In this document: positions 43,752-53,482 of the stretch, in pieces
How the letters are laid out: each line of letters starts with the position of its first letter
How positions within the stretch are numbered: the stretch's first letter is position 1
Assembly (NCBI GenBank): GCA_029762625.1
Contig: JARVGI010000006.1
Span: forward strand, 48,631-112,630
Direction of reading: 5' to 3'
DNA: 64,000 nucleotides
Source of the DNA: Methanomicrobiaceae archaeon
Lineage (GTDB): Archaea; Halobacteriota; Methanomicrobia; Methanomicrobiales; Methanomicrobiaceae
The notes under the pieces: model-generated
What the model saw: only the letters and a program-made list of their open reading frames with translations
The model's database searches: none
What the model was told of the DNA's origin: nothing
Translations under genes and position numbers: made by a program

Positions 43752-43958
43752 TCACGCACCGTGGCCGGCGGGGAGGTTCGCCGCATACAGGCGGGAGAGC
43801 AGCAGGTAATCGACAAAAAACGTCGTGGCAACGGTGACCGCGCCCGCCCCCGCCGTCCCGCACCACCCGCCGGCGCAGAGCCCGAGCCCGGAACCCACCC
43901 CGGCGGCAAGAGAGACAAGATGCACCTGCAGCCGCTTCAGCGGCGATGGCCCCGTCAT
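43752..43958 (-). CDS. Small predicted membrane protein
   Basis: 68-aa protein MTGPSPLKRLQVHLVSLAAG onward with two short hydrophobic stretches (VSLAAGVGSGLGLCAGGWCG, AGAVTVATTFFVDYLLLSRL) and a hydrophilic end. No family is recognised. ATG 43958 has GGTGG just upstream; the frame also runs to ATG 44021, where an AT-rich tatatata-like promoter lies. Coding potential is supported only by frame length, ribosome site and promoter. Confidence 0.45.
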   Translation of the reverse strand: MTGPSPLKRLQVHLVSLAAGVGSGLGLCAGGWCGTAGAGAVTVATTFFVDYLLLSRLYAANLPAGHGA

Positions 43959-44184
43959 GGCATCCACCACCCTCCCGGCACGCCCCTGTGCATGGCGCTC
44001 ATCGATCGGAGGACTTGCCATTTTTATATTTTACTATATATAAAAACTATTCCCGGCCCGGGTGGGCTCCCGGGGGAGGGGCGGCGGCGCACCAGTGCTG
44101 CGTGCGGGCACCCCCCTGCACGACGCCCGCAAATACTTAACCATTCCACACGCCCAATTTTATGGTACGATTTGAGGGATCAAG

Positions 44185-47100
44185 GTGAAAGAGGCCGCCA
44201 GCAGTTATAGCGCACAGGATGTCGAAGCAGAGGTCAGACAGTACTGGGACGACGAGGATGTCTACCGGAGGGTGAAGACACTCCGGGAGGGGGCAACGAG
44301 GTTCTTTTTCGTCGACGGGCCCCCCTATACCACGGGCCATATCCACCTGGGCACCGCGTGGAACAAGATCATCAAGGATGCCGTCCTGCGCAGGGAGCGG
44401 ATGCGGGGCTTCGATGTCGTCGACCGCGCCGGCTACGACATGCACGGCCTGCCCATCGAGGTGCGGGTGGAGCACGAGCTGGGGTTCACCTCGAAAAAGG
44501 ACATCGAAGACTACGGGATTGCCGAATTCGTCGAGCGCTGCAAGACGTTCGCCCTCGATCACAAGGACATCATGAGCGAGCAGTTCAGGCAGCTCGGCGT
44601 CTGGCTGGATTTCGAGGACCCCTACCAGACCGTCTCCGAGGAGTTCATCGAGTCCGCATGGTGGGTGCTCCAGAGGGCCGAGGAGAAGGGCCTGTTAGAG
44701 CGCGGCCACCGGGTGGTGAACTGGTGTCCCCGCTGCGAGACCGCCATCGCCGACTCGGAGGTGGAGTACTGGGACGAAGCGGATCCCTCGATCTTCGTGA
44801 AGTTCCCCATCAGCGGCCGCGACGGTGAGTTCCTGGTCATCTGGACCACCACCCCCTGGACCCTTCCCGCCAACGTCGGCGTGGCGGTGGACGAGACCTT
44901 CACCTACGCCCGGGTGAAGGCGGTCAGGGACGGCGCCGAGGAGATCCTCTGGATCGCCGGGGATCTGGTGGAGAGCGTGCTGCGAAAAGGCCGCTACCAG
45001 GACTACACCGTGCTCGAGACGCACCCGGGCAGCGATCTGGTGGGGATCACCTACGAATCGCCGCTCGCCGCTGCCGTCCCCGCCCAGAAGGAGATCGCCC
45101 ACCGCGTGGTGGCCGCCGGGTTCGTGGAGATGGAGAACACCGGGATGGTGCACATCGCACCGGGCCACGGGTGGGACGACTTCCTGCTGGGCATCGCCGA
45201 GGGGCTGGAGGTCTTCTGCCCGGTCGGCGGGGACGGCCGGTTTACGGCGGACGCAGGGATCTTCGAGGGGCTCGCCGTGCGGGACGCCAACGAGGAGGTG
45301 CTCGGGGCACTGGACGAGTACCTGCTCGCAAAAGAGACCATCGTCCACCGCTACGGCCACTGCTGGCGCTGCAAGATGCCCATCATCTACCGGGCCACCG
45401 AGCAGTGGTTCATCGCCATCCCTGCAATCAAGGAAGAGATGCTCGGCGAAATCGCCCGGGTGGCGTGGTACCCGGAGTGGGCGGGGTCCGCGCGGTTCCA
45501 CGACTTCGTGGCCGACGCACGGGACTGGTGCATCTCCCGGCAGCGCTACTGGGGCACTCCCATCCCGGTCTGGGTGTGCGATGCCTGCGACGCCCGCCGG
45601 GTCTTCGGCACCATCGCCGAGCTCGAAGACGCGAGCGGCGCCGTCCTCGAGGACCCGCACCGCCCCTACGTGGACGAGATCACCGTTCCCTGCGCCTGCG
45701 GCGGCACCATGCGCCGGGTGGAGGACATCTTCGACGTCTGGTTCGATTCCGCCAACGCCTCGTGGGCCACCGTGGGGTTCCCCCGGCGGCGCGAGGAGTT
45801 CGAAGCGCTCTGGCCCGCCGACTTCATCACCGAAGGGCAGGACCAGACACGGGGCTGGTTCTACTCCCAGCTCGGCGCCTCCACCATCGCCTTCGACCGC
45901 GCCCCCTACCGGAGCGTGCTGATGCACGGGTTCGCCCTCGACGCCGAGGGGCGCAAGATGAGCAAGAGCTTCGGCAACGTGGTCTCGCCGGAGGAGGTCG
46001 TGGCGAAGTTCGGGGTGGACGTGCTCCGCCTCTACCTGCTCTCGGCGAACGCCCCGTGGGACGACCTCAAGTTCAACTGGGAGAGCGTCACCACGGTCAA
46101 CCGGGCGGTCAACATCCTCTGGAACGTCTACCGCTTCCCCCTCCCCTACATGATCCTGGACGGGTTCGCCCCCGAATGCGGAGAGAACGGGCGGTGGGAG
46201 GCGGGATACGTGCTCGCCAACCATGCATCGATGCCTGTCGAGGACCGCTGGATCCTCTCCCGCATCAGCAGCCTCGCCGCAGCCGTCGAGAAGGACCTGC
46301 AGGAGTACCAGCTCCACCGGGCGACGAGGGGGCTTATCACCTGTATCCTCGAGGACATCTCCCGCTGGTACGTGCAGCTGGTCCGCCCCCGGATGTGGCT
46401 GGAGGAGGACGCACCGGAGAAGACCAGCGCCTATGAGACCATGTACTATGTCATGCGCAGGCTGGTGCAGCTGCTGGCGCCCTTCACCCCCCACATCACC
46501 GAAGCCATCTACCGCAACCTGCGCACCGATGCCGACCCGGCGAGTGTGCATATGCTCGACTGGACCGCCGGCGACGGGTGCCTCATTGATGATGCGCTCG
46601 AGCGGGCGATGGACACCGTGCGCGCCTTCGACGATGCGGTGGCCACCGCGCGCCAGGCGGGAAGGCGCAAACTGCGCTGGCCGGTTGCCCAAACCGTGGT
46701 GGTCACGGGAGACGAGGAGGTTGCCGGCGCCATCGAGGGGCTGCGCGCCCTGTGCGAAGCCCGCGCCAACAGCCGCCGCGTCGAGGTGGTGCGGGACCGC
46801 TGGGAGCGCATCGGGTGGCGCGCCGAGCCGGTGATGCGGGGCATCGGGCCGTCATTCGGCAAGGAGGGGCCGACGGTCAAAGCGCTCATCGAGCAGGCGG
46901 ACGGCAACCTCCTGAAAGCCGCCCTCGAGGAGAAAGGCGAGGCGACGGTCGGCGAGGGTGATGCCGTCTACACCATCACCGCCGCCCACGTCACCTTCGA
47001 GGAACAGCTCCCGGCAGATGTGTTCGCCGCCCCCATGAGCGGCAACGCCACCGTCTACGTGGACGTAGCCCTCGACGACGACCTCGAGGCGGAGGGCTAC

Positions 47101-47373
47101 GCCCGGGAAGTGATCCGCAGGCTGCAGGAGATGCGCCGCCAGCTCGACCTGCGCGTCGAGGACTTTATCACCGTGGATGTCTCCGTCGACGACGCCCGTG
47201 TCGCGGCCCTGCTCGCCGGCGACTGGCAGGACTTCATCATGCAGGAGGTCAGGGCATCCTCCATCTCCCTGCGCGCCTCCGGCGGTGCGGCAGGCGCCAC
47301 CGCCGCCGATCTGCGGAAAGAATGGGACGTGGAGGGCATCACCATGGTGATGGCCGTCTCTGCGCGCCAATGA
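44185..47373 (+). CDS. ileS: Isoleucyl-tRNA synthetase
   Basis: 1062-aa class Ia synthetase. HIGH motif as PPYTTGHIHLGTAWNK, editing domain (WTTTPWTLPANVGVAVDE, GMVHIAPGHGWDDF), zinc/Trp-rich block RYWGTPIPVWVCDACDARR, KMSKSFGN as the KMSKS loop, and the anticodon-binding helical part. Typical archaeal length. It starts at GTG 44185 with GAGG 11 bases upstream; a TATA-like aaatactta lies 55 bases upstream. Its end overlaps thg1 by 35 bases, tail to tail. Confidence 0.96.
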   Translation: MKEAASSYSAQDVEAEVRQYWDDEDVYRRVKTLREGATRFFFVDGPPYTTGHIHLGTAWNKIIKDAVLRRERMRGFDVVDRAGYDMHGLPIEVRVEHELGFTSKKDIEDYGIAEFVERCKTFALDHKDIMSEQFRQLGVWLDFEDPYQTVSEEFIESAWWVLQRAEEKGLLERGHRVVNWCPRCETAIADSEVEYWDEADPSIFVKFPISGRDGEFLVIWTTTPWTLPANVGVAVDETFTYARVKAVRDGAEEILWIAGDLVESVLRKGRYQDYTVLETHPGSDLVGITYESPLAAAVPAQKEIAHRVVAAGFVEMENTGMVHIAPGHGWDDFLLGIAEGLEVFCPVGGDGRFTADAGIFEGLAVRDANEEVLGALDEYLLAKETIVHRYGHCWRCKMPIIYRATEQWFIAIPAIKEEMLGEIARVAWYPEWAGSARFHDFVADARDWCISRQRYWGTPIPVWVCDACDARRVFGTIAELEDASGAVLEDPHRPYVDEITVPCACGGTMRRVEDIFDVWFDSANASWATVGFPRRREEFEALWPADFITEGQDQTRGWFYSQLGASTIAFDRAPYRSVLMHGFALDAEGRKMSKSFGNVVSPEEVVAKFGVDVLRLYLLSANAPWDDLKFNWESVTTVNRAVNILWNVYRFPLPYMILDGFAPECGENGRWEAGYVLANHASMPVEDRWILSRISSLAAAVEKDLQEYQLHRATRGLITCILEDISRWYVQLVRPRMWLEEDAPEKTSAYETMYYVMRRLVQLLAPFTPHITEAIYRNLRTDADPASVHMLDWTAGDGCLIDDALERAMDTVRAFDDAVATARQAGRRKLRWPVAQTVVVTGDEEVAGAIEGLRALCEARANSRRVEVVRDRWERIGWRAEPVMRGIGPSFGKEGPTVKALIEQADGNLLKAALEEKGEATVGEGDAVYTITAAHVTFEEQLPADVFAAPMSGNATVYVDVALDDDLEAEGYAREVIRRLQEMRRQLDLRVEDFITVDVSVDDARVAALLAGDWQDFIMQEVRASSISLRASGGAAGATAADLRKEWDVEGITMVMAVSARQ

Positions 47374-48097
47374 CCAGTGAGCGGACCAGCGCCTCCCCGT
47401 CGGGCCCGGAAAAGAGGGGGAGGTCGTGGAGTGCCCGGACGACGGTCCGCTCCACCTCCACCGCTTCGCCGGTGACCGGGTTGTACCCCTCTTTTTCCAC
47501 CGTCTCCCGGGCGACGATCACCCCGCGCCGCTGCCACGCGGGCGTGTGCGCGAGGTTGACCCCCCGGGAAAACATCAGATCGTGGAGTTCGGCCGAGGGT
47601 TTGCCTTTCAGCGCCGCGGCCGCCTCCCGTGCGCTCATCCCCTCATCGATCAGCGCCTGCTGGCAGTAGGCGTTGATGTGGTTGCGCCAGGCCTCCTGCT
47701 GGCGCCATGCCAGGTAGCCGGCGACCGCATCGGGGGTCATGGTGATCACCCGCGCGTCGAACGCCAGCGGCCGGCGGCACCCGAGTGCGATGGTGAGCGC
47801 GCTCGCCGCATAACTCGCGCAGACCGAGTCGATCTTCTCCACCCGCCCCCCGAACGGGAGATCCGAAAAATAGAGGCTGATTTCGTCGGAAAACGTGTAC
47901 GCGAAGACCGGCGCGAGCCCGCTCTCCCGGAGGAGCGCGCGGCAGACATCGCACATCGCCTTGCACAACCTGCGGTCGAAAGGTTTTTCGAGGCCCAAAC
48001 TGCGGGAGAGGCGGTAAAAAGCGCGCCCATCGCACCTCACCATGATCGGCGGGACCATGGCAAGGGAGCTGAAGAGTTCCCGTTGCTGCATGCACAT
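47339..48097 (-). CDS. thg1: tRNA(His) guanylyltransferase-like protein (Thg1)
   Basis: 252-aa Thg1-superfamily reverse polymerase that adds G(-1) to tRNA-His or repairs 5-prime ends. Palm-domain metal ligands are seen: Asp23 in VRCDGRAFYRL and Asp71-Glu72 in YTFSDEISLYF. Further signatures: SRSLGLEKPFDRRLCKAMCD, RQQEAWRNHINAYCQQALID and ALKGKPSAELHDLMFSRGV. Full archaeal length. ATG 48097 has weak Shine-Dalgarno; the frame gives the usual N-terminus. Confidence 0.93.
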   Translation of the reverse strand: MCMQQRELFSSLAMVPPIMVRCDGRAFYRLSRSLGLEKPFDRRLCKAMCDVCRALLRESGLAPVFAYTFSDEISLYFSDLPFGGRVEKIDSVCASYAASALTIALGCRRPLAFDARVITMTPDAVAGYLAWRQQEAWRNHINAYCQQALIDEGMSAREAAAALKGKPSAELHDLMFSRGVNLAHTPAWQRRGVIVARETVEKEGYNPVTGEAVEVERTVVRALHDLPLFSGPDGEALVRSLVIGAQRRPSPW

Positions 48098-48160
48098 GCC
48101 GTCAAAAAAGTATGTTCCCCATGACCCATACCGCAGAACGAGAACCGCGATCCTGGCCCC

Positions 48161-48421
48161 CTACTCCTGCTTCATCCTGCCGAACGCACCCGTAAGGTGG
48201 CGTATGATGACGATATCGCCGATCGCAATGATGATCCGGTAGGGAATGCGAAGGCCCCTGAATCCCTTGAGGTCCATCAGTTCGGGGTTGATATTGCTCA
48301 CCGCGAGCGAATCGATCTTTTTGCCGTCGACGTCCACCACCACGTCCTCGATCTCCCCCACCAGCACTGCTTTGTCAGTGTAGACATGCATGCCAAAAAG
48401 GTCGGTAATCTGAGTTTTCAT
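48161..48421 (-). CDS. PRC-barrel domain protein
   Basis: 86-aa archaeal PRC-barrel protein: MKTQITDLFGMHVYTDKAVL, VGEIEDVVVDVDGKKIDSLA, and IPYRIIIAIGDIVIIR. Such proteins are often paired with ribosome maturation or cell-division (CdpA/CdpB-like) functions in archaea. Being a stand-alone gene between thg1 and a site-2 protease gene does not settle the role here. Length and strand pattern are normal. Confidence 0.85.
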   Translation of the reverse strand: MKTQITDLFGMHVYTDKAVLVGEIEDVVVDVDGKKIDSLAVSNINPELMDLKGFRGLRIPYRIIIAIGDIVIIRHLTGAFGRMKQE

Positions 48422-48473
48422 CGTAATCGTTTGAAGGTATACACTTAAAAGGTAAAAAAATAATCATTCCCCC

Positions 48474-49622
48474 ATGGAAGGCTCCCTGCAGATAGGAACC
48501 ATTTTCGATATCCCCGTACGCCTCCACTGGACGTTTCTCCTGGTCATCCCCCTCTTCGCGTGGATTATCGGCAGCCAGATCGAGATCACCGCCGGGCTCA
48601 TCGCTGGCGCCTACGGCATCGATCTGGCGTCCGACCCGTCCTATATGGCCTATATCACCATGGGGTACATGCCCTACATCCTGGGCACCGTCGTCGCTCT
48701 GGGCCTCTTCCTGGGTGTCTTCGTCCACGAACTCGCCCATTCCCTCGTAGCCCGCGCAAAGGGGATCAAAATCCGCAGCATCACCCTGCTCATCCTCGGC
48801 GGGGTGGCGTCCATGGACGAGGGCATCCCCGACCCCCGGGTGGAGCTGCCCATGGCGCTCGCCGGCCCCCTCACCAGCTTCGCCATCGGCATCGTCTGTA
48901 GCGTCATCGGCGTGGTCGGCATCGCCTTCATCGCTGATCCCCCCCTCGCCGGGCTGGTCTTCTTCGTCTTCGGCTACCTGGGCCTGCTCAACATCATCCT
49001 CTTCGTCTTCAACCTGCTCCCCGCCTTCCCCATGGACGGCGGGAGGGTGCTGCGCGCATGGCTGGCGACACGGATGCCCCTCAACCGGGCCACCAAGATC
49101 GCCGCCGATTTCGGCAAGGCATTCGCGGTGTTCTTCGGGATCGTCGGATTCTTCCTCTTCAATCCCATCCTGATCATCATCGCCTTCTTCATCTACATCG
49201 GGGCGAATTCGGAGTCGACGATGCTGCGCTACAACATCCTCCTCCAGGACGTCACCGTCGCCGACGCCATGAGCGCACCCGTCGTGACGGTCCCCCCCGA
49301 CCTCCCCGTCCAGGACGCCATCGAGATGATGTATTCCACCCACCACCTGGGCTTCCCGGTCGTGGCAAACGGACGGCTCGTCGGCATGGTGACGCTCTCC
49401 GACGTGCATTCGGTGCCGGAGCCGGACCGGGAAGCGCTCCGGGTGCGCGATATCATGACGAAAAGCCCCCTCACCCTCCAGCCCCGCTCCCCGCTCATCG
49501 AGGCGCTGCAGATCATGTCGACGAAAAACATCGGCCGGGTCCCCATCGTGGAGGGTGAGGCGCTGGTGGGCATCGTCACGCGCACGGACATCCTGCGGGT
49601 GATGGAGCTCAAAGAGGTCTGA
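48474..49622 (+). CDS. Site-2 protease-like M50 metalloprotease with CBS pair
   Basis: 382-aa intramembrane zinc protease. The active site is His85-Glu86-x2-His89 (VHELAHSLVARAKG) and Asp188 in NLLPAFPMDGGRVLR. Six hydrophobic helices surround these. About residues 255-375 form two CBS modules (VADAMSAPVVTVPPDLPVQD, VRDIMTKSPLTLQPRSPLIE) that bind adenine nucleotides and may gate the protease by energy state. ATG 48474 fits the usual N-terminus EGSLQIGTIFDIPVRLHW. Its end overlaps the radical SAM gene by 14 bases, tail to tail. Confidence 0.93.
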   Translation: MEGSLQIGTIFDIPVRLHWTFLLVIPLFAWIIGSQIEITAGLIAGAYGIDLASDPSYMAYITMGYMPYILGTVVALGLFLGVFVHELAHSLVARAKGIKIRSITLLILGGVASMDEGIPDPRVELPMALAGPLTSFAIGIVCSVIGVVGIAFIADPPLAGLVFFVFGYLGLLNIILFVFNLLPAFPMDGGRVLRAWLATRMPLNRATKIAADFGKAFAVFFGIVGFFLFNPILIIIAFFIYIGANSESTMLRYNILLQDVTVADAMSAPVVTVPPDLPVQDAIEMMYSTHHLGFPVVANGRLVGMVTLSDVHSVPEPDREALRVRDIMTKSPLTLQPRSPLIEALQIMSTKNIGRVPIVEGEALVGIVTRTDILRVMELKEV

Positions 49623-51261
49623 AGGCCAGCACCCCGTCGATCGGGGTGGCGCCCGCCGCCTCGCGGAACTGCGCGAGGCTCGCGAACGGACGGCGGGCGG
49701 CAATGGCGGCGCTGCGCGCTTTGCCCACTCCGGGGATCCAGCGCAGCGCCGCGACCGGCAGGCGGTTGATGTCCACGGGAGCGGGAAGGGCCGTGACCGA
49801 GCGCATGCCCCAGTCGACCACCACGGCATCGATGACCTCCCCCCGCTTCACGCGCAGGGGGATGCCCACCAGGATGGGGTAGGAACCCATCTGGCGGCCG
49901 AAGGAGAGCGCTCCTTCCTGCTCGATGATCACCCGCCGGAGTACCGTGCCCGCCGGAAAGACGCGTGTGAGCATGGGCAGGTCGAAGTTTTTGCGCACAT
50001 GCTCCTTGAAGCGGGCGAACGCCGCCGCGTGGCGGCCGATGGTGTTGTCGGCAAACGCCGGGGTGCCCTCGAAGGGCATCAGCTGGCGGATGTTGACGCG
50101 CCGCACCAGGAGGTCGCGGTCGAGCACCTCCGCTAAAAACGCCTCATTGAGGGCGAACGTCGCCTCCGTCTCCCCGGCGAGGCCGACGATGAAGTTGAGG
50201 CCCGGCAGGAGGTCGGGCACCCCCTCGCGGCGCCGGGCCCCCACCTCGTTGACGACCTCGATGGCCCGCATCACCTGCGCGGGAGAGGCTTTCAGGTTGT
50301 TGGCCTCGATCACCGCGGGGTCGGCGGTCTCCATCCCGAAGGCCGCCACGTCGCCGGGGGTGTGGTGGTCCCGGATGACGCAGAGGGCCTCCCGCGCCGC
50401 CTCTTCGTGGCGCGCGATGGTGCCCGGATTGATGTTGTCGATGTGCAGGGTCCCAAGACCGGGCGCCGCGTCCCTGATGCCGGCAAACAGCCGCTCCAGC
50501 AGGTCGGGACGGGGGCGGGGAAACTCCCCTCCGCCCGCCCCGAAGGCGAGCAGGTCGGGCTGCCGGCCCAGACGGAAATGAAGGGCGCCGTGGCCGGCGA
50601 GGGCGGCAACCTCGGCGACCACGCCGGCAGGCTCCCGGTAGCGGGGCATGCCGTAGAGGGGTTCGGTGCAGAACGCACACCCCCCCACCACCGCCCGGGA
50701 GCAGCCCCGCGCCGTCTCCAGCTCGCACATCACGCGGGGATAGGAGGGATGCCGGCCGATGATGAAGGCGCCGGCGACACTCCAGCGGTCGAGGGCCGCG
50801 TAGTCGAGCGATCCCGCAGGTTCGCCCCCGTCGAGGAAGGCGGCGAGCGCCGCGGCGATCTCGCCCGAAAGCACGGCGTCGAAACCCGAAAAGGCCTGCC
50901 TGGCCGCAACCGATCCTCCCCCTGCGGCGTAGCCGAAGGTGATCGGCCCGCCGATCAGCAGCTGCGGGCGGCGGAGCAGGGTGCCGATCTGGCGTATCTC
51001 GGCGAGGGTGGGGGGCGCCCCGCCCAGGTACTTGCCGGGCACCGTCATCCCGGCGATCATCACCACGAGTGCGGCGGCGTCGAGCCGGGCGAACCACGCC
51101 GGATCGTCGCGCACCTGGTCGACGGTGCAGTACTCCACGGAAAACCCCCGCTCCCCGAGCACCCCGGCGACGTAGCGCACGTAGGGCGAAATGTAGGGAG
51201 GGACCCCGAAGCAGGCGGGCTCGTCGACGTAGCCGTCGAGGATGAATGCCTCAGATCTCAT
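49609..51261 (-). CDS. Archaeal radical SAM protein with HhH C-terminus
   Basis: 550-aa radical SAM protein. The cluster motif is Cys187-x7-Cys195-x2-Cys198 (ARGCSRAVVGGCAFC), the longer spacing typical of an archaeal UPF0313-like family rather than Cys-x3-Cys-x2-Cys. An N-terminal B12-domain-like part (VLGERGFSVEYCTVDQVRDD) and a C-terminal helix-hairpin-helix (VAALRWIPGVGKARSAAIAA) frame it. The HhH suggests nucleic acid binding; the reaction is unknown. ATG 51261 overlaps the mptE end by 11 bases. Confidence 0.88.
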   Translation of the reverse strand: MRSEAFILDGYVDEPACFGVPPYISPYVRYVAGVLGERGFSVEYCTVDQVRDDPAWFARLDAAALVVMIAGMTVPGKYLGGAPPTLAEIRQIGTLLRRPQLLIGGPITFGYAAGGGSVAARQAFSGFDAVLSGEIAAALAAFLDGGEPAGSLDYAALDRWSVAGAFIIGRHPSYPRVMCELETARGCSRAVVGGCAFCTEPLYGMPRYREPAGVVAEVAALAGHGALHFRLGRQPDLLAFGAGGGEFPRPRPDLLERLFAGIRDAAPGLGTLHIDNINPGTIARHEEAAREALCVIRDHHTPGDVAAFGMETADPAVIEANNLKASPAQVMRAIEVVNEVGARRREGVPDLLPGLNFIVGLAGETEATFALNEAFLAEVLDRDLLVRRVNIRQLMPFEGTPAFADNTIGRHAAAFARFKEHVRKNFDLPMLTRVFPAGTVLRRVIIEQEGALSFGRQMGSYPILVGIPLRVKRGEVIDAVVVDWGMRSVTALPAPVDINRLPVAALRWIPGVGKARSAAIAARRPFASLAQFREAAGATPIDGVLAFRPL

Positions 51262-51871
51262 AGCCGATGATGCCCAGCAGGGTGCGGGCCCAGGCGAGCT
51301 TGCCCCGCTTGACCGGGTCGACCGCCACGTCGTCGAGGTCGAAGCCGACGAGGGTGACCGAGGCGGCCCCCAGCGCGTCGGCGGCGAAGACCGCCCGGTC
51401 GCCATCGGTGAACCCCCCGAAGTTATGAACCGCCGGGAGGGGGCGGGCCTGCGTGGTGGCCACCAGCGGGCCCTCGAACTGCGGCACCCAGAGGCGGAGG
51501 AGGGGGATGTTGTCCCCGTGAGCGTGCACCACCATGACGGTGCCCTCCCGGTTCATCTCCAGAAAGCTGTCGGTGGCGCCGTCGAGGTCGGTGAAGACAG
51601 CGTCCGGCCGGATGCCGCGCGAGAAGAGCACGTCCGCGGCCGCATCGGCGGCAAACACCGTGCCGTGCACGAGGTCGAGGTCCTGTGCAAGGCGGGGGGC
51701 GTTGCCGCACACGGTCACGTCGGCGCCCCGGCAGCAGGCCTCGAGCACCGGCAGATCGTCGCGGGGGGCGAGAGCGGCAAGCTCCGCCGCGGCCCGTTCG
51801 TCGCCTTCGCGGTCGAACGCAAAATAGTCGAGGATTGCGGTATAGAGCGGGTCCCACTCTTCAAACTTCAT
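51251..51871 (-). CDS. mptE: 6-hydroxymethylpterin pyrophosphokinase MptE
   Basis: 206-aa enzyme of tetrahydromethanopterin synthesis that adds pyrophosphate to 6-hydroxymethyl-7,8-dihydropterin. Family features: MKFEEWDPLYTAILDYFAFD, VTVCGNAPRLAQDLD, PDAVFTDLDGATDSFLEMNR, VVHAHGDNIPLLRLWVPQFE, and TTQARPLPAVHNFGGFTDGD. ATG 51871 overlaps the DHH gene end by 11 bases, so MptE is co-translated with it. Supports methanopterin as C1 carrier, matching the Fwd system. Confidence 0.92.
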   Translation of the reverse strand: MKFEEWDPLYTAILDYFAFDREGDERAAAELAALAPRDDLPVLEACCRGADVTVCGNAPRLAQDLDLVHGTVFAADAAADVLFSRGIRPDAVFTDLDGATDSFLEMNREGTVMVVHAHGDNIPLLRLWVPQFEGPLVATTQARPLPAVHNFGGFTDGDRAVFAADALGAASVTLVGFDLDDVAVDPVKRGKLAWARTLLGIIGYEI

Positions 51872-53324
51872 TATTCTCCTCGTCTTCAAGCCCCACGATT
51901 TCCATGAACCTGTGCAGGATAGGCTCGATGACCAGGGAGAGGAGGTCATCCTTGTTCCGCACCATGGAGAAGTAGGAGAGCGGGATCACCGCCGCCGCCA
52001 TGGTGGCGTGCCCGCCCGCGTCGCCGATCTCCCCGAACGCCTCCGCCATCACGTTGCCGATGTGCAGCCTGATGTCCCGGTTCCGGGCGGAGATGGTGAT
52101 CCGGTGGTCGCCGATGCCGTAGACCACCGCCGTGTTCACCCCCTCCAGGTTGATGAGCAGGTCGGCGGCCTGGGGCACGGCGTCGCGGTTCCTGATATAG
52201 CCGACATTCGAGAAGAGGTACCCGCTCCGGATTTTGCGGTTGCGGATGGCGTTTCCCAGCACGTCGATGGTCTCCTGAGAGATGGACGGGGATGTGATCC
52301 TGCCCAGAAGCTCGGCATCGGTGAGGGGCAGGAGAAACGCGGCGTAGTAGAGGTCCTGGGGCGTGGTATTGCGGGAGAAGTCGCGGGTGTCGGCCTTGAT
52401 GCCGTAGAGGAGGGCGGTTGCCACCGCCGTGTCGACGGGGAGGTTGAGCTCCTGCAGGTACTGGGTGAGGATGCTCGCCGTAGCTCCCATACCCGGCCGT
52501 ATATCAACGAAGTCGGCGTTCGGGGCCGTTTCGCCGTTCCGGTGGTGATCGATGATGATGTTGGCCGGCGCGCCCTTCTCGAGCCCGTTGTTCGCACCCG
52601 GGACGGAGGAGTCCACGAGTGCAAGATAATCGCACTGGCCGAGCGCCTCGGGCGTGATCCGTTCCATCTTGATGTCGAAGAGGTTGACGAAGGCCCGGTT
52701 CTCCTGGTGGCCGATGTTGCCGTCGAAAAAGATGCGGCAGGCGAGATGTCCCTCGCTCGCCTCTCTGGCGATGGCGCACAGGGCCATGGCGCTGGAGATG
52801 GAATCGGGGTCGGGGTTGGTGTGGGTGACGATGGCCAGCGTGCCCTCCCACTCCCCGAGCATCGTATGGAGCCGCCGGGCCTGCCGCGATGAATGGAGTT
52901 TGCGGATATTGTGGATGGCGCTCCGGGCAACGATTTCCTGGGGGTAGATGACGATGTCGGCACCGGCATGTTCGAGCAGATTCACGCTCATGGGGTCCAC
53001 GGCACGGGCGATGATGTAGGAGCCGGGATACCGTTCCGCAGCGCGCTTGACGGCAGCGAGGTTTGCGTCCTTCTGGTTGCTCAGGACGAACACCACTTCG
53101 GGGGCGGGGATCCCCTCGAAGACTTTCGGGTCCTCCATCTCCCGCACGATGGCATCGTATTTCTGATCGCGCAGGTCCTCGACCCGTTTTTCGTCGTGGT
53201 CGATGACGATGATCTGGTTGGTCTCCTTCATCAGGGCGTCAATGACGTTGTACCCGGTGCTCCCGCAGCCGAGAATGAGATATTTTATTCTATCTGGAGG
53301 CCCTGCCGGTGGCGAATCTGCCAT
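51861..53324 (-). CDS. TrkA-N domain DHH-family phosphoesterase
   Basis: 487-aa protein. N-terminal NAD-binding TrkA-N domain (KYLILGCGSTGYNVIDALMK), then a DHH phosphoesterase (IVTHTNPDPDSISSAMALCA, DYLALVDSSVPG, IIDHHRNGETAPNADFVDIR) and DHHA1 (VVYGIGDHRITISARNRDIR, GEIGDAGGHATMAAA). Related to cyclic-dinucleotide or oligonucleotide phosphodiesterases (NrnA/GdpP-like catalytic part). The NAD-binding part may sense redox or a nucleotide. Start ATG 53324 is chosen; ATG 53348 is nearly equal and closer to a TATA-like run (minus strand, about 53370). Overlaps mptE by 11 bases. Confidence 0.88.
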   Translation of the reverse strand: MADSPPAGPPDRIKYLILGCGSTGYNVIDALMKETNQIIVIDHDEKRVEDLRDQKYDAIVREMEDPKVFEGIPAPEVVFVLSNQKDANLAAVKRAAERYPGSYIIARAVDPMSVNLLEHAGADIVIYPQEIVARSAIHNIRKLHSSRQARRLHTMLGEWEGTLAIVTHTNPDPDSISSAMALCAIAREASEGHLACRIFFDGNIGHQENRAFVNLFDIKMERITPEALGQCDYLALVDSSVPGANNGLEKGAPANIIIDHHRNGETAPNADFVDIRPGMGATASILTQYLQELNLPVDTAVATALLYGIKADTRDFSRNTTPQDLYYAAFLLPLTDAELLGRITSPSISQETIDVLGNAIRNRKIRSGYLFSNVGYIRNRDAVPQAADLLINLEGVNTAVVYGIGDHRITISARNRDIRLHIGNVMAEAFGEIGDAGGHATMAAAVIPLSYFSMVRNKDDLLSLVIEPILHRFMEIVGLEDEENNEV

Positions 53325-53408
53325 GCGTACAGTGGTAGTACCTCTCATATTATTAAAGCAATCCAAAATGTTTATTTCCAAATATCAACCATGGTATTAG
53401 GCCGTTCG

Positions 53409-53482
53409 GGGCCTGTAGCTTAGTCAGGAAGAGCGACGGACTCTTAATCCGTAGGCCAGGGGTTCAAATCCCTTCAGGCCCG
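53409..53482 (+). tRNA. tRNA-Lys (anticodon CTT)
   Basis: Acceptor stem gggcctg/caggccc with discriminator G, anticodon stem acgga/tccgt, loop ctcttaa giving CTT, and T arm ending ttcaaat. 74 nt, no intron, no encoded CCA. It is divergent from the TrkA-N/DHH gene upstream. Confidence 0.95.
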
